From NCBI RefSeq assembly GCF_022063185.1, contig NZ_CP091913.1, positions 2,419,501 through 2,483,500 on the forward strand: a DNA stretch of 64,000 nt, written 5' to 3'. The notes under the pieces are model-generated. The model worked only from the letters and a program-made list of their open reading frames with translations. It was not told the origin of the DNA and made no database searches. The stretch's first letter is position 1; each line of letters begins with the position of its first letter. Source of the stretch: Nostoc sp. UHCC 0870 (GTDB lineage Bacteria; Cyanobacteriota; Cyanobacteriia; Cyanobacteriales; Nostocaceae). This document shows positions 34,944 to 43,420 of this stretch, piece by piece. Both the position numbers and the translations under genes were made by a program.

Positions 34944-35765
34944 ATGGTTAGTCTACGTCGTTGGTGGGATCGCAAAGCCTTACAAGTGGGTTTAGTTGCT
35001 TTAGCTTTGGGTGGTGCTTGGGTATTACGCCAGACCCAAGGGGAATTTTTATTGGAAGTATACGAGCTAATCACCCGTCCTATGCAAATGTTGCAAACGG
35101 GGACAACTCCAGAAGAACGTCAAGAAGAACTGCTCAAGAATGCTCAGTTTTTGGAGTTACAAACACGAATTACTGAATTGGAAAGCCAGAATCAAAAACT
35201 CCAAAATTTACTAGGCTACGCTGAAAAAGAGCCACTTGCATCCCGACCAATTCCCGCTAGAGTGATAGGACGCAGTGCTGATCATTGGTGGCAACAAGTG
35301 ACCATCAACCGTGGCTCAAATGTAGGTATTCAGGAAGGTTATGTTGTCAAGGCTGAAGGTGGATTAGTTGGTCTAGTAGAAAGTGTCACACCCAACACCA
35401 GCCGTATATTGTTAATCAGTGATCTCAAAAGTCAAGTTGGTGTCACCATTAGCCGCACTTCCGCCAAAGGTGTATTGCGGGGAGATTCTTCTGCGGAAGC
35501 TGTATTAGAGTTTTATGAAAAAGTCCCAAATGTGAAGGTGGGAGACTTCGTTTCTACATCTATGTACAGTCAAAGATTCCCCACTGGTTTGGCGGTGGGA
35601 AAGATCAAGTCGCTTGATTTGAAAAAACTCCCGGCTTCCATCGCTAAAGTTGAACTTTTTCCCCCTATTAGTACCCTAGATTGGGTCGCTGTTTATCCCA
35701 AACCCAAAAACCCAGAGTTGGAAAATCAGCAATCAGTAACCCCAAAAACAGAAAAATCTAATTAA
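34944..35765 (+). CDS. mreC: Rod-shape protein MreC
   Basis: A 273-residue periplasmic scaffold: cytoplasmic start, one membrane segment (about 15-28, VGLVALALGGAWVL), a coiled coil (LELQTRITELESQNQKLQNL) and two beta-barrel domains with VIGRSADHWWQQVTINRGSN and GDFVSTSMYSQRFPTGLAVG. It dimerises and links MreB/PBP2 in the elongasome. It begins 96 bp after mreB and ends 15 bp before mreD. Confidence 0.94.
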   Translation: MVSLRRWWDRKALQVGLVALALGGAWVLRQTQGEFLLEVYELITRPMQMLQTGTTPEERQEELLKNAQFLELQTRITELESQNQKLQNLLGYAEKEPLASRPIPARVIGRSADHWWQQVTINRGSNVGIQEGYVVKAEGGLVGLVESVTPNTSRILLISDLKSQVGVTISRTSAKGVLRGDSSAEAVLEFYEKVPNVKVGDFVSTSMYSQRFPTGLAVGKIKSLDLKKLPASIAKVELFPPISTLDWVAVYPKPKNPELENQQSVTPKTEKSN

Positions 35766-35780
35766 AGTAAGTCTCTCAAA

Positions 35781-36392
35781 ATGGTGAAGATACCTTCATT
35801 TAGTGGCAAGTCAAAACCGCCAGAGCGAAAAAAATTCCGAACCAGACAAAAATCTTTGGCAGATTGGCATCCAGGTTGGTTACGTGTAGCAGATTGGAGC
35901 ATCATAGTTGGGTCTGTGTTCTTATGTTTGCTATTATTACCAACACGCTTTCCCGGCACGGAATTATTGCGAATTGGGCCAAATTGGTTATTAATTTGGG
36001 TGGTTGCTTGGAGTGTGAAGCGGTCTGTATGGTCGGGAACATTAGCCGGCATTATTTTAGGTCTACTTCAGGATGCTATGACTTCCCCTGAACCATCTCA
36101 TGCCATCACTTTGGGTTTTGTGGGATTTTTGACTGCACTAATTCAGAAGCCGCGTTTTATCCAGGAAGATTTTATTTCCATTGCCTTAATTGTCTTTGTG
36201 ATGGCAATTGTGGCAGAGACTGGATTTGGGTTGTTATTAAAATTATCAGGCGATCGCTCCACAGATTTCATCTGGGCATACTATCAGCGCGTCACCCTCG
36301 CTTCTGCCATTCTCAGCAGTCTCTGGGCCCCAGTTCTCTATTATCCCCTCAATGTTTGGTGGGAGAAGATGAAATTAGTCAATAGTCATTAG
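35781..36392 (+). CDS. mreD: Rod-shape protein MreD
   Basis: A 203-residue integral membrane protein with a basic N-terminus and five or six membrane segments (SIIVGSVFLCLLLLPTRF, GTLAGIILGLLQDAMTSPEP, ISIALIVFVMAIVAETGFGL). The QDAMTS position matches the conserved LLQDxxxG/S of MreD. It is third in the mre operon, 15 bp after mreC. Confidence 0.9.
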   Translation: MVKIPSFSGKSKPPERKKFRTRQKSLADWHPGWLRVADWSIIVGSVFLCLLLLPTRFPGTELLRIGPNWLLIWVVAWSVKRSVWSGTLAGIILGLLQDAMTSPEPSHAITLGFVGFLTALIQKPRFIQEDFISIALIVFVMAIVAETGFGLLLKLSGDRSTDFIWAYYQRVTLASAILSSLWAPVLYYPLNVWWEKMKLVNSH

Positions 36393-36545
36393 TCATTGGG
36401 TCAGAAAAATCTACCTTGTCTCTTTTGTCCTCATCCCCCAGAATTTATTTAATTTTGAATTTTGAATTTTGAATTGGATATTACTGTGTAAGTATCGCTA
36501 TTAAAGCCGTTAGCGTGCAGAATATTTACAGTATTGCCCAAGATT

Positions 36546-37751
36546 ATGGATAACTTGCCAGTGGTTGCTCAAGCGGGTGCATCCCAACCAAATAACAATC
36601 AGGATAAGGAATTTTTAGTGCGATCGCCAGTTGATTCTCATTCTCAAATGCCACAACCTGTAGGTAGTGAGTTTGATCGGGCGATGATGCAACGCTGTTT
36701 GGAACTTGCCCGCCGTGCTTTGGGACGCACTTCACCTAATCCGTTAGTGGGGGCAGTAATTGTTAAAAATGGGCAGATTGTCGGGGAAGGGTTTCATCCT
36801 CGTGCTGGTGAACCTCATGCAGAAGTTTTTGCCCTGAGAGCCGCCGGAGAACTAGCGCGTGGTGCTACAGCCTATGTGAGTCTTGAACCTTGTAATCACT
36901 ACGGACGTACTCCACCCTGTTCAGAAGCTTTAGTGGCGGCTGGTGTGGCTAGGGTAGTGGTGGGGATGGTTGATCCAAACCCCTTGGTAGCAGGTGGTGG
37001 GATTAATACCTTACGTGCGGCGGGAATTGAGGTATTAGTGGGTGTAGAAACAGAAGCTTGTCAGCAACTCAATGAAGCTTTTGTTTATCGCATTCTTCAC
37101 AAACGACCTTTAGGTATTTTGAAATATGCTATGACCTTAGATGGTAAAATCGCCACTAATTCCGGTCATAGTGCTTGGGTAACAAACCAAGCAGCGCGTA
37201 GCGAAGTTCATCAATTACGGGCTGGGTGCGATGCGGTGATTGTTGGTGGTAATACTGTTCGTCAAGATAATCCTTATCTGACTAGCCATCAATTAGAGGC
37301 ACACAATCCCCTACGGGTAGTGATGAGTCGCTCTCTCAATTTACCTACAGATGCCCATCTGTGGCAAACAGCAGAAGCACCAACTTTGGTATTGACAGAA
37401 GTTGGTGCTAACCCAGATTTCCAAAAATTTTTACTGGAACAAGGAGTGGAGGTATTAGAGTTACCATCTCTCACACCACAAGCAGCAATAGATCATTTAT
37501 ATACGCGGGGTTTTTGTAGTGTGTTGTGGGAATGTGGCGGAACTTTAGCAGCCAAAGCAATATCTGAAGGTGCAGTGCAGAAAATCTTAGCCTTTATCGC
37601 CCCCAAAATCATCGGTGGTAATCATGCACCGACACCTGTAGGTGATTTAGGTTTAAATACTATGACAGAGGCCTTGATTTTAGAACGCGTTCGTTGGCGT
37701 GTTGTTGGTGGCGATTGTTTGCTAGAAGGTTATTTGCCACAAAAGAATTAA
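36546..37751 (+). CDS. ribD: Bifunctional riboflavin biosynthesis deaminase/reductase RibD
   Basis: A 401-residue enzyme that deaminates diaminohydroxyphosphoribosylaminopyrimidine and then reduces the ribosyl group with NADPH. The N-terminal deaminase has the zinc site PHAEVFAL (His, Glu) and EPCNHYGRTPPCSEAL (two Cys); the reductase starts at about KYAMTLDGKIATNSGHSAWV. It carries an unusual 35-residue polar N-terminal extension before FDRAMMQRCLELAR. I choose the ATG at 36546 over the TTG at 36534. Confidence 0.95.
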   Translation: MDNLPVVAQAGASQPNNNQDKEFLVRSPVDSHSQMPQPVGSEFDRAMMQRCLELARRALGRTSPNPLVGAVIVKNGQIVGEGFHPRAGEPHAEVFALRAAGELARGATAYVSLEPCNHYGRTPPCSEALVAAGVARVVVGMVDPNPLVAGGGINTLRAAGIEVLVGVETEACQQLNEAFVYRILHKRPLGILKYAMTLDGKIATNSGHSAWVTNQAARSEVHQLRAGCDAVIVGGNTVRQDNPYLTSHQLEAHNPLRVVMSRSLNLPTDAHLWQTAEAPTLVLTEVGANPDFQKFLLEQGVEVLELPSLTPQAAIDHLYTRGFCSVLWECGGTLAAKAISEGAVQKILAFIAPKIIGGNHAPTPVGDLGLNTMTEALILERVRWRVVGGDCLLEGYLPQKN

Positions 37752-37754
37752 TAG

Positions 37755-37800
37755 CCAGTAGTTCATAGTCAATAGCAGTAACTATTGGCTATGGGCTAGT
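37755..37800. terminator. Hairpin between ribD and the 72-aa gene
   Basis: TAGTCAATAG (37767-37776) pairs with CTATTGGCTA (37783-37792) allowing one wobble, with further pairing outside. It lies between converging genes and may stop both transcripts. Confidence 0.6.
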
Positions 37801-37817
37801 AAGTTGTAGATAGGTTA

Positions 37818-38036
37818 CTATGAACACTGTCTATCATAAGCAATATCACGTATTAAAGATAGCCGAGATTGGATATAGTCAGTCAGGAAGTCAGTTTCAT
37901 TTGGCTCTAAAAATGCTTGCGTTGTTGTTTGGTGTGCTAACCATTGCACCAAGCTAGCATCATCCATCTGCAAGAGGGTTTTAGTTTGGGAGTTTTCCAC
38001 CACAGCCCAGAGTTGACGCAGAATTTTAGGAGTCAT
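37818..38036 (-). CDS. Conserved cyanobacterial hypothetical protein, 72 aa
   Basis: A small acidic-to-neutral soluble protein beginning MTPKILRQLWAVVENSQTK and mostly helical, without signal or membrane segments. I recognise it as the type of short conserved hypothetical found in Nostocales but cannot give a domain. The start is the first ATG and the spacing to ribD is 66 bp. Confidence 0.6.
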   Translation of the reverse strand: MTPKILRQLWAVVENSQTKTLLQMDDASLVQWLAHQTTTQAFLEPNETDFLTDYIQSRLSLIRDIAYDRQCS

Positions 38037-38331
38037 CAGACCTCAATTTAATCATTTAGCTTAGTTGTTTTCACATTACACAATTACAGCAGCAGATCAC
38101 GACGTTACCCTACAAGCTGAGACAAGTATTATTAAAAACTTAATATAGGGTTTTAAAACTTGATTAAGTTTAATAATGTAACCACTACATTAAATAATTA
38201 ACAAAAGTTAAAATTCAGTCAATTTCTGAGGCTGAGAATTGGATTCTAAAGTGCTTATTTATGAGTAGATAAAATTTTTTAAATCCCTTAGAGATGAAGA
38301 TTTAAAATCTCAAGTCAATATTTTAGAAAGT
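38037..38331. other. AT-rich intergenic region
   Basis: About 295 bp between divergent small genes. AT-rich; probably promoters of one or both. No repeat or palindrome worth naming. Confidence 0.35.
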
Positions 38332-38529
38332 GTGTTTCGCCACCCCCTAACTCAAGCTATTCATCGAGAGCTAAACATTTTGCGCCGTAATGGTTTAACA
38401 GGGCAGAATTTATTTAATCAACTAGTGCAGATTTACCGACAACATAATATGCAGGAATGGAATAATAATAATCTGCCAGTATTATCTCAGCCAATTCCGA
38501 TGATTGTTTGTAGTCAAGCACTTTTATAG
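38332..38529 (+). CDS. Small hypothetical protein, 65 aa, stop codon in a MITE
   Basis: GTG-started frame VFRHPLTQAIHRELNILRRN continuing GLTGQNLFNQLVQIYRQHN. No known domain; helical and basic. The stop codon TAG (38527-38529) is the TAG of the MITE terminal repeat ATAGCGGTT, so the element defines the C-terminus and an original longer gene may have been cut. No convincing ribosome site was seen. Confidence 0.45.
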   Translation: MFRHPLTQAIHRELNILRRNGLTGQNLFNQLVQIYRQHNMQEWNNNNLPVLSQPIPMIVCSQALL

Positions 38530-38616
38530 CGGTTCTCGCTTTAGTGAGGTACAAGAACCCCACCCCGCACGCAAGGAGGGGGTTATGATGTACCTCATGT
38601 GATTAGGAAACGCTAT
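38526..38616. mobile_element. MITE-like element, family B, copy 1
   Basis: Begins ATAGCGGTTCTCGCTTTAGT and ends GGAAACGCTAT. The interior holds GAGGTACAAGAACCCCACCC, a GGAGGGGGTTATGATGTACC block and inner complementarity (GAGGTAC with GTACCTC). Nearly identical copies lie at 53634-53737 and 58006-58099. Confidence 0.88.
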
Positions 38617-38757
38617 ATCTTAGCTCGACTTTAGCCAAAATTAATAACTCGGTTTTTTTTATCCGGCAAAAACCCTGACTGTTTGGCAAATACTTTTTCC
38701 AGATCACAGAGTATCGATAAAGTTAAAAAAATAACCCTACTGTTGCACAAAGGTTTT
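38617..38757. other. Intergenic spacer
   Basis: AT-rich spacer between two MITE-like elements; nothing further seen. Confidence 0.35.
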
Positions 38758-38883
38758 ACCCGCATTTCTCACAAATAGTAGGGGCTGGTTCATAGATATG
38801 CTCGAATCATTCACGAATATTTCGCTCAAAGAGCCCCTACAGACTCTGGACTGAGGTTGCAATAATTGGTGAGAAATCCGGGT
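38758..38883. mobile_element. MITE-like element, family E (TIR ACCCGGATTTCTCAC)
   Basis: A 126-bp element with ends ACCCGCATTTCTCAC and GTGAGAAATCCGGGT (one mismatch) and an inner inverted pair GTAGGGGCT/AGCCCCTAC. No coding capacity. Only copy of this type in the window. Confidence 0.8.
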
Positions 38884-38976
38884 TTAGCGATCGCATTCAC
38901 GGTGCGAAAAAATGGATAAAGTTGAGCTAAGGGTTTGAGCAAATCTCACGCAATGCCCATACTACAAAAATTGGTA

Positions 38977-39864
38977 TTAAATCCTTCTGAGACGCTTTCT
39001 TGTTAGAAAACCAATGACTCCAAATGCGGCAACTCCAAAACCAGAGAGTGGTGTTGGCTCTGGAACTTGAGTCAAGGTTGCTAAAGTTGGTACAGCAAAA
39101 ACGAAATCATCGGTGGCAACTAGATCGATACCATTTGCTAAATCTTCACTACCAAATGATTGGATAGTCGTGCCATCAAAGCTAAATAGTGCTTTACTCC
39201 CAACAGTTAATTCTACTTCGGTCACAACAGGGTTGTCGAAGAGAACTCCCAAAAACTGAGTCTCTCCTGATGCCCCAACGGGGACGAAAAACTTACCAAG
39301 ACTGACCTTCTTGCCACTGCGCGTAGTGCCGAAGTATTCGATACTGCTGCTTCTGGGATCTTCTACATCAACGAAGATCGCACCAAAACCTCGTGTCCCA
39401 GCCGCAATATTTGTGCCAGGCAATACGAAGGTTTGGTCAATGGAACGATCATCGAACTCGCCGGAGTTGAAATCGAACATCACAAAGGTATTGTTCGGAC
39501 TGAAGGCGGGAAACTGCCCGGCTGTATCTGGATTGACACTAGCAAATCCATCGCCACTTACTGCATAAGGCTCTGAAAACAGCGCACCCGCCCCTTGGAA
39601 GCGATCAACCGGAATTGCAACTGTTTTTCCCAAATCAATTATTTGAGTGTTAGGGTTAACATCAGTTCCATCAAGACGGACACCATCCCAATTAATGCGA
39701 CTGCCACCGCCGATCGCTGTGCGAAAATCATTGAAGGCAGTATTTGTTGTAGCTCCTGATCCACTAAAGACAAGAGTAGATGCCTGTGCTGATTCGGCAG
39801 CAGTCGTTAGAAGGCTTAATATTATGCCGCCTGCAACTGAAGCTAAAACTCCATGTTTAAACAT
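38977..39864 (-). CDS. PEP-CTERM sorted exoprotein
   Basis: A 295-residue secreted protein with a signal peptide (LASVAGGIILSLLTTAAESA) and a C-terminal PEP-CTERM signal: VPEPTPLSGFGVAAFGVIGF then the basic end LTRKRLRRI. Such proteins are sorted by exosortase and often belong to biofilm or sheath material. The body is beta-rich with no named domain. No exosortase is nearby. It lies among MITEs, with no evident operon. Confidence 0.85.
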   Translation of the reverse strand: MFKHGVLASVAGGIILSLLTTAAESAQASTLVFSGSGATTNTAFNDFRTAIGGGSRINWDGVRLDGTDVNPNTQIIDLGKTVAIPVDRFQGAGALFSEPYAVSGDGFASVNPDTAGQFPAFSPNNTFVMFDFNSGEFDDRSIDQTFVLPGTNIAAGTRGFGAIFVDVEDPRSSSIEYFGTTRSGKKVSLGKFFVPVGASGETQFLGVLFDNPVVTEVELTVGSKALFSFDGTTIQSFGSEDLANGIDLVATDDFVFAVPTLATLTQVPEPTPLSGFGVAAFGVIGFLTRKRLRRI

Positions 39865-39979
39865 AGTCTGTGTTCCTAGCTGTGAGTGATTATTTGGGAA
39901 GAATTCAAAATCCGGCTTTTAGATTTATCTGAGGATAATGAGGAAAATATGCAATCTTAAAGTCACAAAATTATTTCAG
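39865..39979. other. Upstream region of PEP-CTERM gene
   Basis: 115 bp of AT-rich DNA between the gene start and a MITE; presumed promoter, no boxes assigned. Confidence 0.35.
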
Positions 39980-40098
39980 TGGCTGAGAGTATGTTTGAAA
40001 AGTTTTAGCCATATACTGAGATGCTACCCTACGGGAAGGCTTTGCCTACGTTCCTCAGCATGACATATAAGGGGAATTTTCAAACATCCTTTTAGCCA
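39980..40098. mobile_element. MITE-like element, family D-related
   Basis: Ends TGGCTGAGAGTATGTTTGAA and TTTTCAAACATCCTTTTAGC pair over about 22 bp with four mismatches. The inside contains an SDR (ACCCTACGGGAAGGCTTTGC). The core TGTTTGAAAAGT links it to the family D elements at 49553 and 54107. Confidence 0.65.
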
Positions 40099-40135
40099 CA
40101 TTCAGAAATGAAGACTGGTGAATTAAAAGTCCTTC

Positions 40136-40195
40136 CTGTCACCTGTCACCTGTCACCTGTCACCTGTTCCCTATCCCCTGTCCCTATTCCCAATT
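40136..40195. repeat. Tandem heptamer CACCTGT/CCCTGTC
   Basis: About five CACCTGT units followed by CCCTGTC/CCTATTC variants, directly upstream of the SLH gene; same class as 728-752 and 5061-5101. Confidence 0.9.
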
Positions 40196-40251
40196 TCCCG
40201 TTACTGTTGTTTTATCATGGTGTCATTTAAACAATAGTTGCTTAATTATCA

Positions 40252-42333
40252 ATGGCGAACACTAACCCCATTGCCACACTCTATGTCAACCCTGTCACGG
40301 GGAACGATGCTAACTCTGGTTCACGGACAAGCCCGTTTAAAACCCTGACTCGTGCTTTAAAAGTGACTTCCCCGGCGATTATTCAGTTGGCGGCGGGGAC
40401 TTATAACACTGTGAATAAGGAAGTGTTTCCCCTAGTCATCCCGGAAAGGTTGACGGTGCTTGGTAATGAAGCTAACAAAGGTGCGGGGATTTTAATTTCT
40501 GGGAGTGGAGAATATCAAAGCCCTAGCTTTGGGGTGCAGAATGTCACCTTAGTTTTATTGAATAAAACTACTCTCAGGGGTGTGACTGTGACTAATCCCG
40601 CCGCTAAAGGAACTGGGGTTTGGCTGGAATCAACAGCACCTTATATAGTGAACAATACTTTTACTAACTGCGGTCGAGAGGGTGTATTTACTAGCGGTAC
40701 GGCTAAACCATATATTCTCGATAATGTGTTTGTGCAGAATGCCGCCAGTGGTGTGTTTATGGCACGTAATAGTAAAGGCGAAGTCTTGCGGAATGTCTTA
40801 CAAAAGAATCCCTTGGGTATTGTTATTAGTGACTTTGCTGCACCTTTAATTGCCAATAATAAATTATCTGATAATCGGACTGCGATCGCACTTTCTCGCA
40901 ATGCTAGGCCTGTACTGCGTGACAACCTGATTATTAAAAATACCCAAGGTGGGCTACTCGTCAACGAAAACGCCGTCCCGGATTTGGGCAACACTCAAGA
41001 TATAGCCGGGAATATTTTTAGTGACAATGGTGGATTTGATATTCAAAATTCCTCAGTCCAGCCATTGATTTCTGTGGGTAACAAGTTAAATCCTACCCAA
41101 GTGAAGGGTCAGGTGAATTTTCTCGCCGCTACCATAGATAATCCCATGCAGTCGGCTAACACCAGTTTAATTGACCTAGCCGGACATTGGGCTACTCCTT
41201 TTGTGGAAGCTTTGGTAGGTAAGGGCTTTATTAGTGGCTTTCCTGATGGCACTTTTGCCCCCGATGCGCCCATTACCCGCGCCCAGTATGCGGCGGTGAT
41301 TGCCAAAACCTTTAATTTGCCTACTAACAATCCCCAAAGTCAATTTAAAGATGTCAAATCTGACTTTTGGGCAGCATCAGCAATTACCAAAGCAGCCCAA
41401 ATGGGTTTTATTAGTGGCTTCCCTGATGGTACATTTCGACCAGGGCAGAATTTAACTAAGGTGCAGGCGATAGTTTCCGTCGTTAATGGCTTAAAGCTGA
41501 GTGGTGGTAGTCCCAATGTGTTAAGTGTATATGGCGATCGCGCCCAAATTCCCAGTTATGCCACCAATCCCATTGCTACCGCCACCGAAAAACAATTAGT
41601 GGTGAATTATCCCCAAACTGACCAACTCAACCCACTGCGAGATATCACCCGCGCCGAAGTTGCCACTTTAATTTATCAAGCTTTAGTGACAAATGGACAA
41701 GAACAGGCGATCGCTTCACCTTATATTGTCAGGGTCGATATTGCCCTTCCCACCTTCACCGACCTCGGCGGACACTGGGCGGAAGCATTTATTCGCGGCT
41801 TGGCAGATATGGGGATCACTCATGGTTTTGCTGATGGTAGCTACCAGCCCAATAAACCTATGACCCGCGCCCAATATGCGGCTTTAGTAGCGGGTGCGTT
41901 CAACCCTACACCCCGCAGACCAGCCACAGACTTTATTGATGTACCCAAAGATTTTTGGGCTTATCAGGCTTTACAAATCGCCGCTAGTGGTGGTTTTGTC
42001 AGTGGTTTTAGCGATCGCACTTTCCGCCCCCACCAAAATGTACAAAGGCTACAGGTAATTGTCTCCTTAGTTAACGGACTTGCCCTATCAACAACCAATA
42101 ATAATAGTTTCACTTATACTGACAGTAATACAATTCCTGAATATGCCCGTAAAGCTGTAATTACTGCCACCCAAGAAAGAATCATTGTTAACCACCCCGA
42201 CCCTAAACTACTAGCACCCACGAAGGAAGCAACCAGGGCAGAAGTCGCCGCAATGGTCTATCAAGCCTTAGTTGCAATTCAACGTGCGCCAAGTATTAAT
42301 TCAGCCTATATAATTTCGACAGTTGACAATTGA
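40252..42333 (+). CDS. Right-handed beta-helix (DUF1565) protein with six SLH-like repeats
   Basis: A 693-residue protein. About residues 1-290: DUF1565/parallel beta-helix (ATLYVNPVTGNDANSGSRTS; repeats such as PYILDNVFVQNAASGVFMAR). Residues about 305-690 contain two triplets of S-layer homology motifs (LAGHWATPFVEALVGKGFIS; LGGHWAEAFIRGLADMGITH; TRAQYAA; TRAEVA). SLH domains bind the cell wall. No signal peptide is visible at the N-terminus, odd for an SLH protein; translation may start elsewhere or export may be non-classical. ATG at 40252 follows no strong ribosome site. Confidence 0.85.
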   Translation: MANTNPIATLYVNPVTGNDANSGSRTSPFKTLTRALKVTSPAIIQLAAGTYNTVNKEVFPLVIPERLTVLGNEANKGAGILISGSGEYQSPSFGVQNVTLVLLNKTTLRGVTVTNPAAKGTGVWLESTAPYIVNNTFTNCGREGVFTSGTAKPYILDNVFVQNAASGVFMARNSKGEVLRNVLQKNPLGIVISDFAAPLIANNKLSDNRTAIALSRNARPVLRDNLIIKNTQGGLLVNENAVPDLGNTQDIAGNIFSDNGGFDIQNSSVQPLISVGNKLNPTQVKGQVNFLAATIDNPMQSANTSLIDLAGHWATPFVEALVGKGFISGFPDGTFAPDAPITRAQYAAVIAKTFNLPTNNPQSQFKDVKSDFWAASAITKAAQMGFISGFPDGTFRPGQNLTKVQAIVSVVNGLKLSGGSPNVLSVYGDRAQIPSYATNPIATATEKQLVVNYPQTDQLNPLRDITRAEVATLIYQALVTNGQEQAIASPYIVRVDIALPTFTDLGGHWAEAFIRGLADMGITHGFADGSYQPNKPMTRAQYAALVAGAFNPTPRRPATDFIDVPKDFWAYQALQIAASGGFVSGFSDRTFRPHQNVQRLQVIVSLVNGLALSTTNNNSFTYTDSNTIPEYARKAVITATQERIIVNHPDPKLLAPTKEATRAEVAAMVYQALVAIQRAPSINSAYIISTVDN

Positions 42334-42464
42334 CCAAGTAGAATGAGAAACACTGCTTATCAGCTTGGAAACTCTTGGTAACAAATCCTACAGTTCCCTA
42401 CAGATTAGCTTCCCAAATATACCGGGTAGATAATCTACACCTCTTGCCAGCGGCCAAAAGTCCC

Positions 42465-43163
42465 ATGTCACAATCAGTACCAATCACTTGTGCCAACTTG
42501 GCGATCGCCCTCTTAATTCACTATAGTTTTGACCTCAGTGGTTACAGTGCTAGTGAGTTAATTCATCGTTGGCGGAAACAATACCCACCAGATTGGTTGC
42601 ATTTGGCAGTCATTGAAGCCTTATATCAAGGTCGCTACAAAGGAATTTCCGTGCAGCAAATATTGGCATTTTGGCTGCGCCGGGGGCAGGTGATCTATCA
42701 TTTCAATATGGAATTTGAACGCCTGATTTGTAGTCAATTTCCCGCGAGTTTAACGGCTACTACCACCACAGCGTTAAATTTTCACCAACAACCAACGGTG
42801 TCTGAGAGAGTCACCCATGATCCTGATCCAGTGTTAGTTGCATCCCCGCCAGTAGAAAATGGTCATGGTAGTCAGCAAACATCGTCCATTCAGTTGATGA
42901 ATGTCAAACAGCTAGAAACTGTTAGTCAAGAAGCAACTCAACCAACACCAAAAGTTTTAGCCGCGTCGAGGGTGGGTGTGATGACAGCTGCTGTTCAACC
43001 AAGGTTAAAGCCAGCAGAAATCCCCAGTCAAGAGATAAATGATCCACCCATAACGCTGAATCATCCACCTATTGGGCAGTTTACCCCAGCCAAGAGCGAT
43101 CGCTCGGAATCATTCACCTCTAAACTCAAAGCGATGTCCGAGGATCAAATATATAGTATGTAG
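42465..43163 (+). CDS. Conserved hypothetical protein with unstructured C-terminal half
   Basis: A 232-residue protein starting MSQSVPITCANLAIALLIHY. The first 100 residues look folded, with GYSASELIHRWRKQYPPDWL and VEALYQGRYKGISVQQILAF-type helices, and the rest is low-complexity (Gln, Ser, Pro). I do not recognise a named domain. I choose the ATG at 42465; a TTG at 42375 would extend it by 30 residues without extra support. It follows the SLH gene by 131 bp on the same strand and might be cotranscribed. Confidence 0.6.
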   Translation: MSQSVPITCANLAIALLIHYSFDLSGYSASELIHRWRKQYPPDWLHLAVIEALYQGRYKGISVQQILAFWLRRGQVIYHFNMEFERLICSQFPASLTATTTTALNFHQQPTVSERVTHDPDPVLVASPPVENGHGSQQTSSIQLMNVKQLETVSQEATQPTPKVLAASRVGVMTAAVQPRLKPAEIPSQEINDPPITLNHPPIGQFTPAKSDRSESFTSKLKAMSEDQIYSM

Positions 43164-43199
43164 AGTGGGTGATACCTGCGGTAAGCTGCCTGAATAAAA

Positions 43200-43226
43200 C
43201 CTTGAGAAATAACTGGAGCGATCGCA
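43200..43226. repeat. Direct repeat flanking the TnpB/TA islet, left copy
   Basis: 27 bases CCTTGAGAAATAACTGGAGC plus GATCGCA, matching 45443-45469 with one mismatch (A versus G). Both copies contain the HIP1 octamer at their end. Confidence 0.8.
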
Positions 43227-43248
43227 CTTATAAACTAACTTTTTTTTT

Positions 43249-43420
43249 GACACTCCCCTGGCTAAAGCCGTTCGCGCAAGCGTCTCGCTAGAGAGGGGAT
43301 TCTACTTTCACCCTAGCCACTTGCTCAACCAGGGTTTCCCCAAGTAGAGTAGAGGTTGCTAGTCCAGTAGCGTTACTTTGGGATTGCCCATCCCTAGCTT
43401 TTGCATCGCGTAGCGTGCCG
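43249..43420 (-). ncRNA. Predicted TnpB omega RNA (reRNA) scaffold
   Basis: TnpB is known to use an RNA made from its own 3' end and the element's right end. Here that region ends in a GC-rich hairpin followed by GTGTCAA, as in the two relics, so the guide would be the adjacent flank (below 43249). The hairpin loop carries an SDR-like insert (about 43270-43292) whose sequence supplies the tnpB stop codon. The 5' limit is a guess. Confidence 0.5.
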
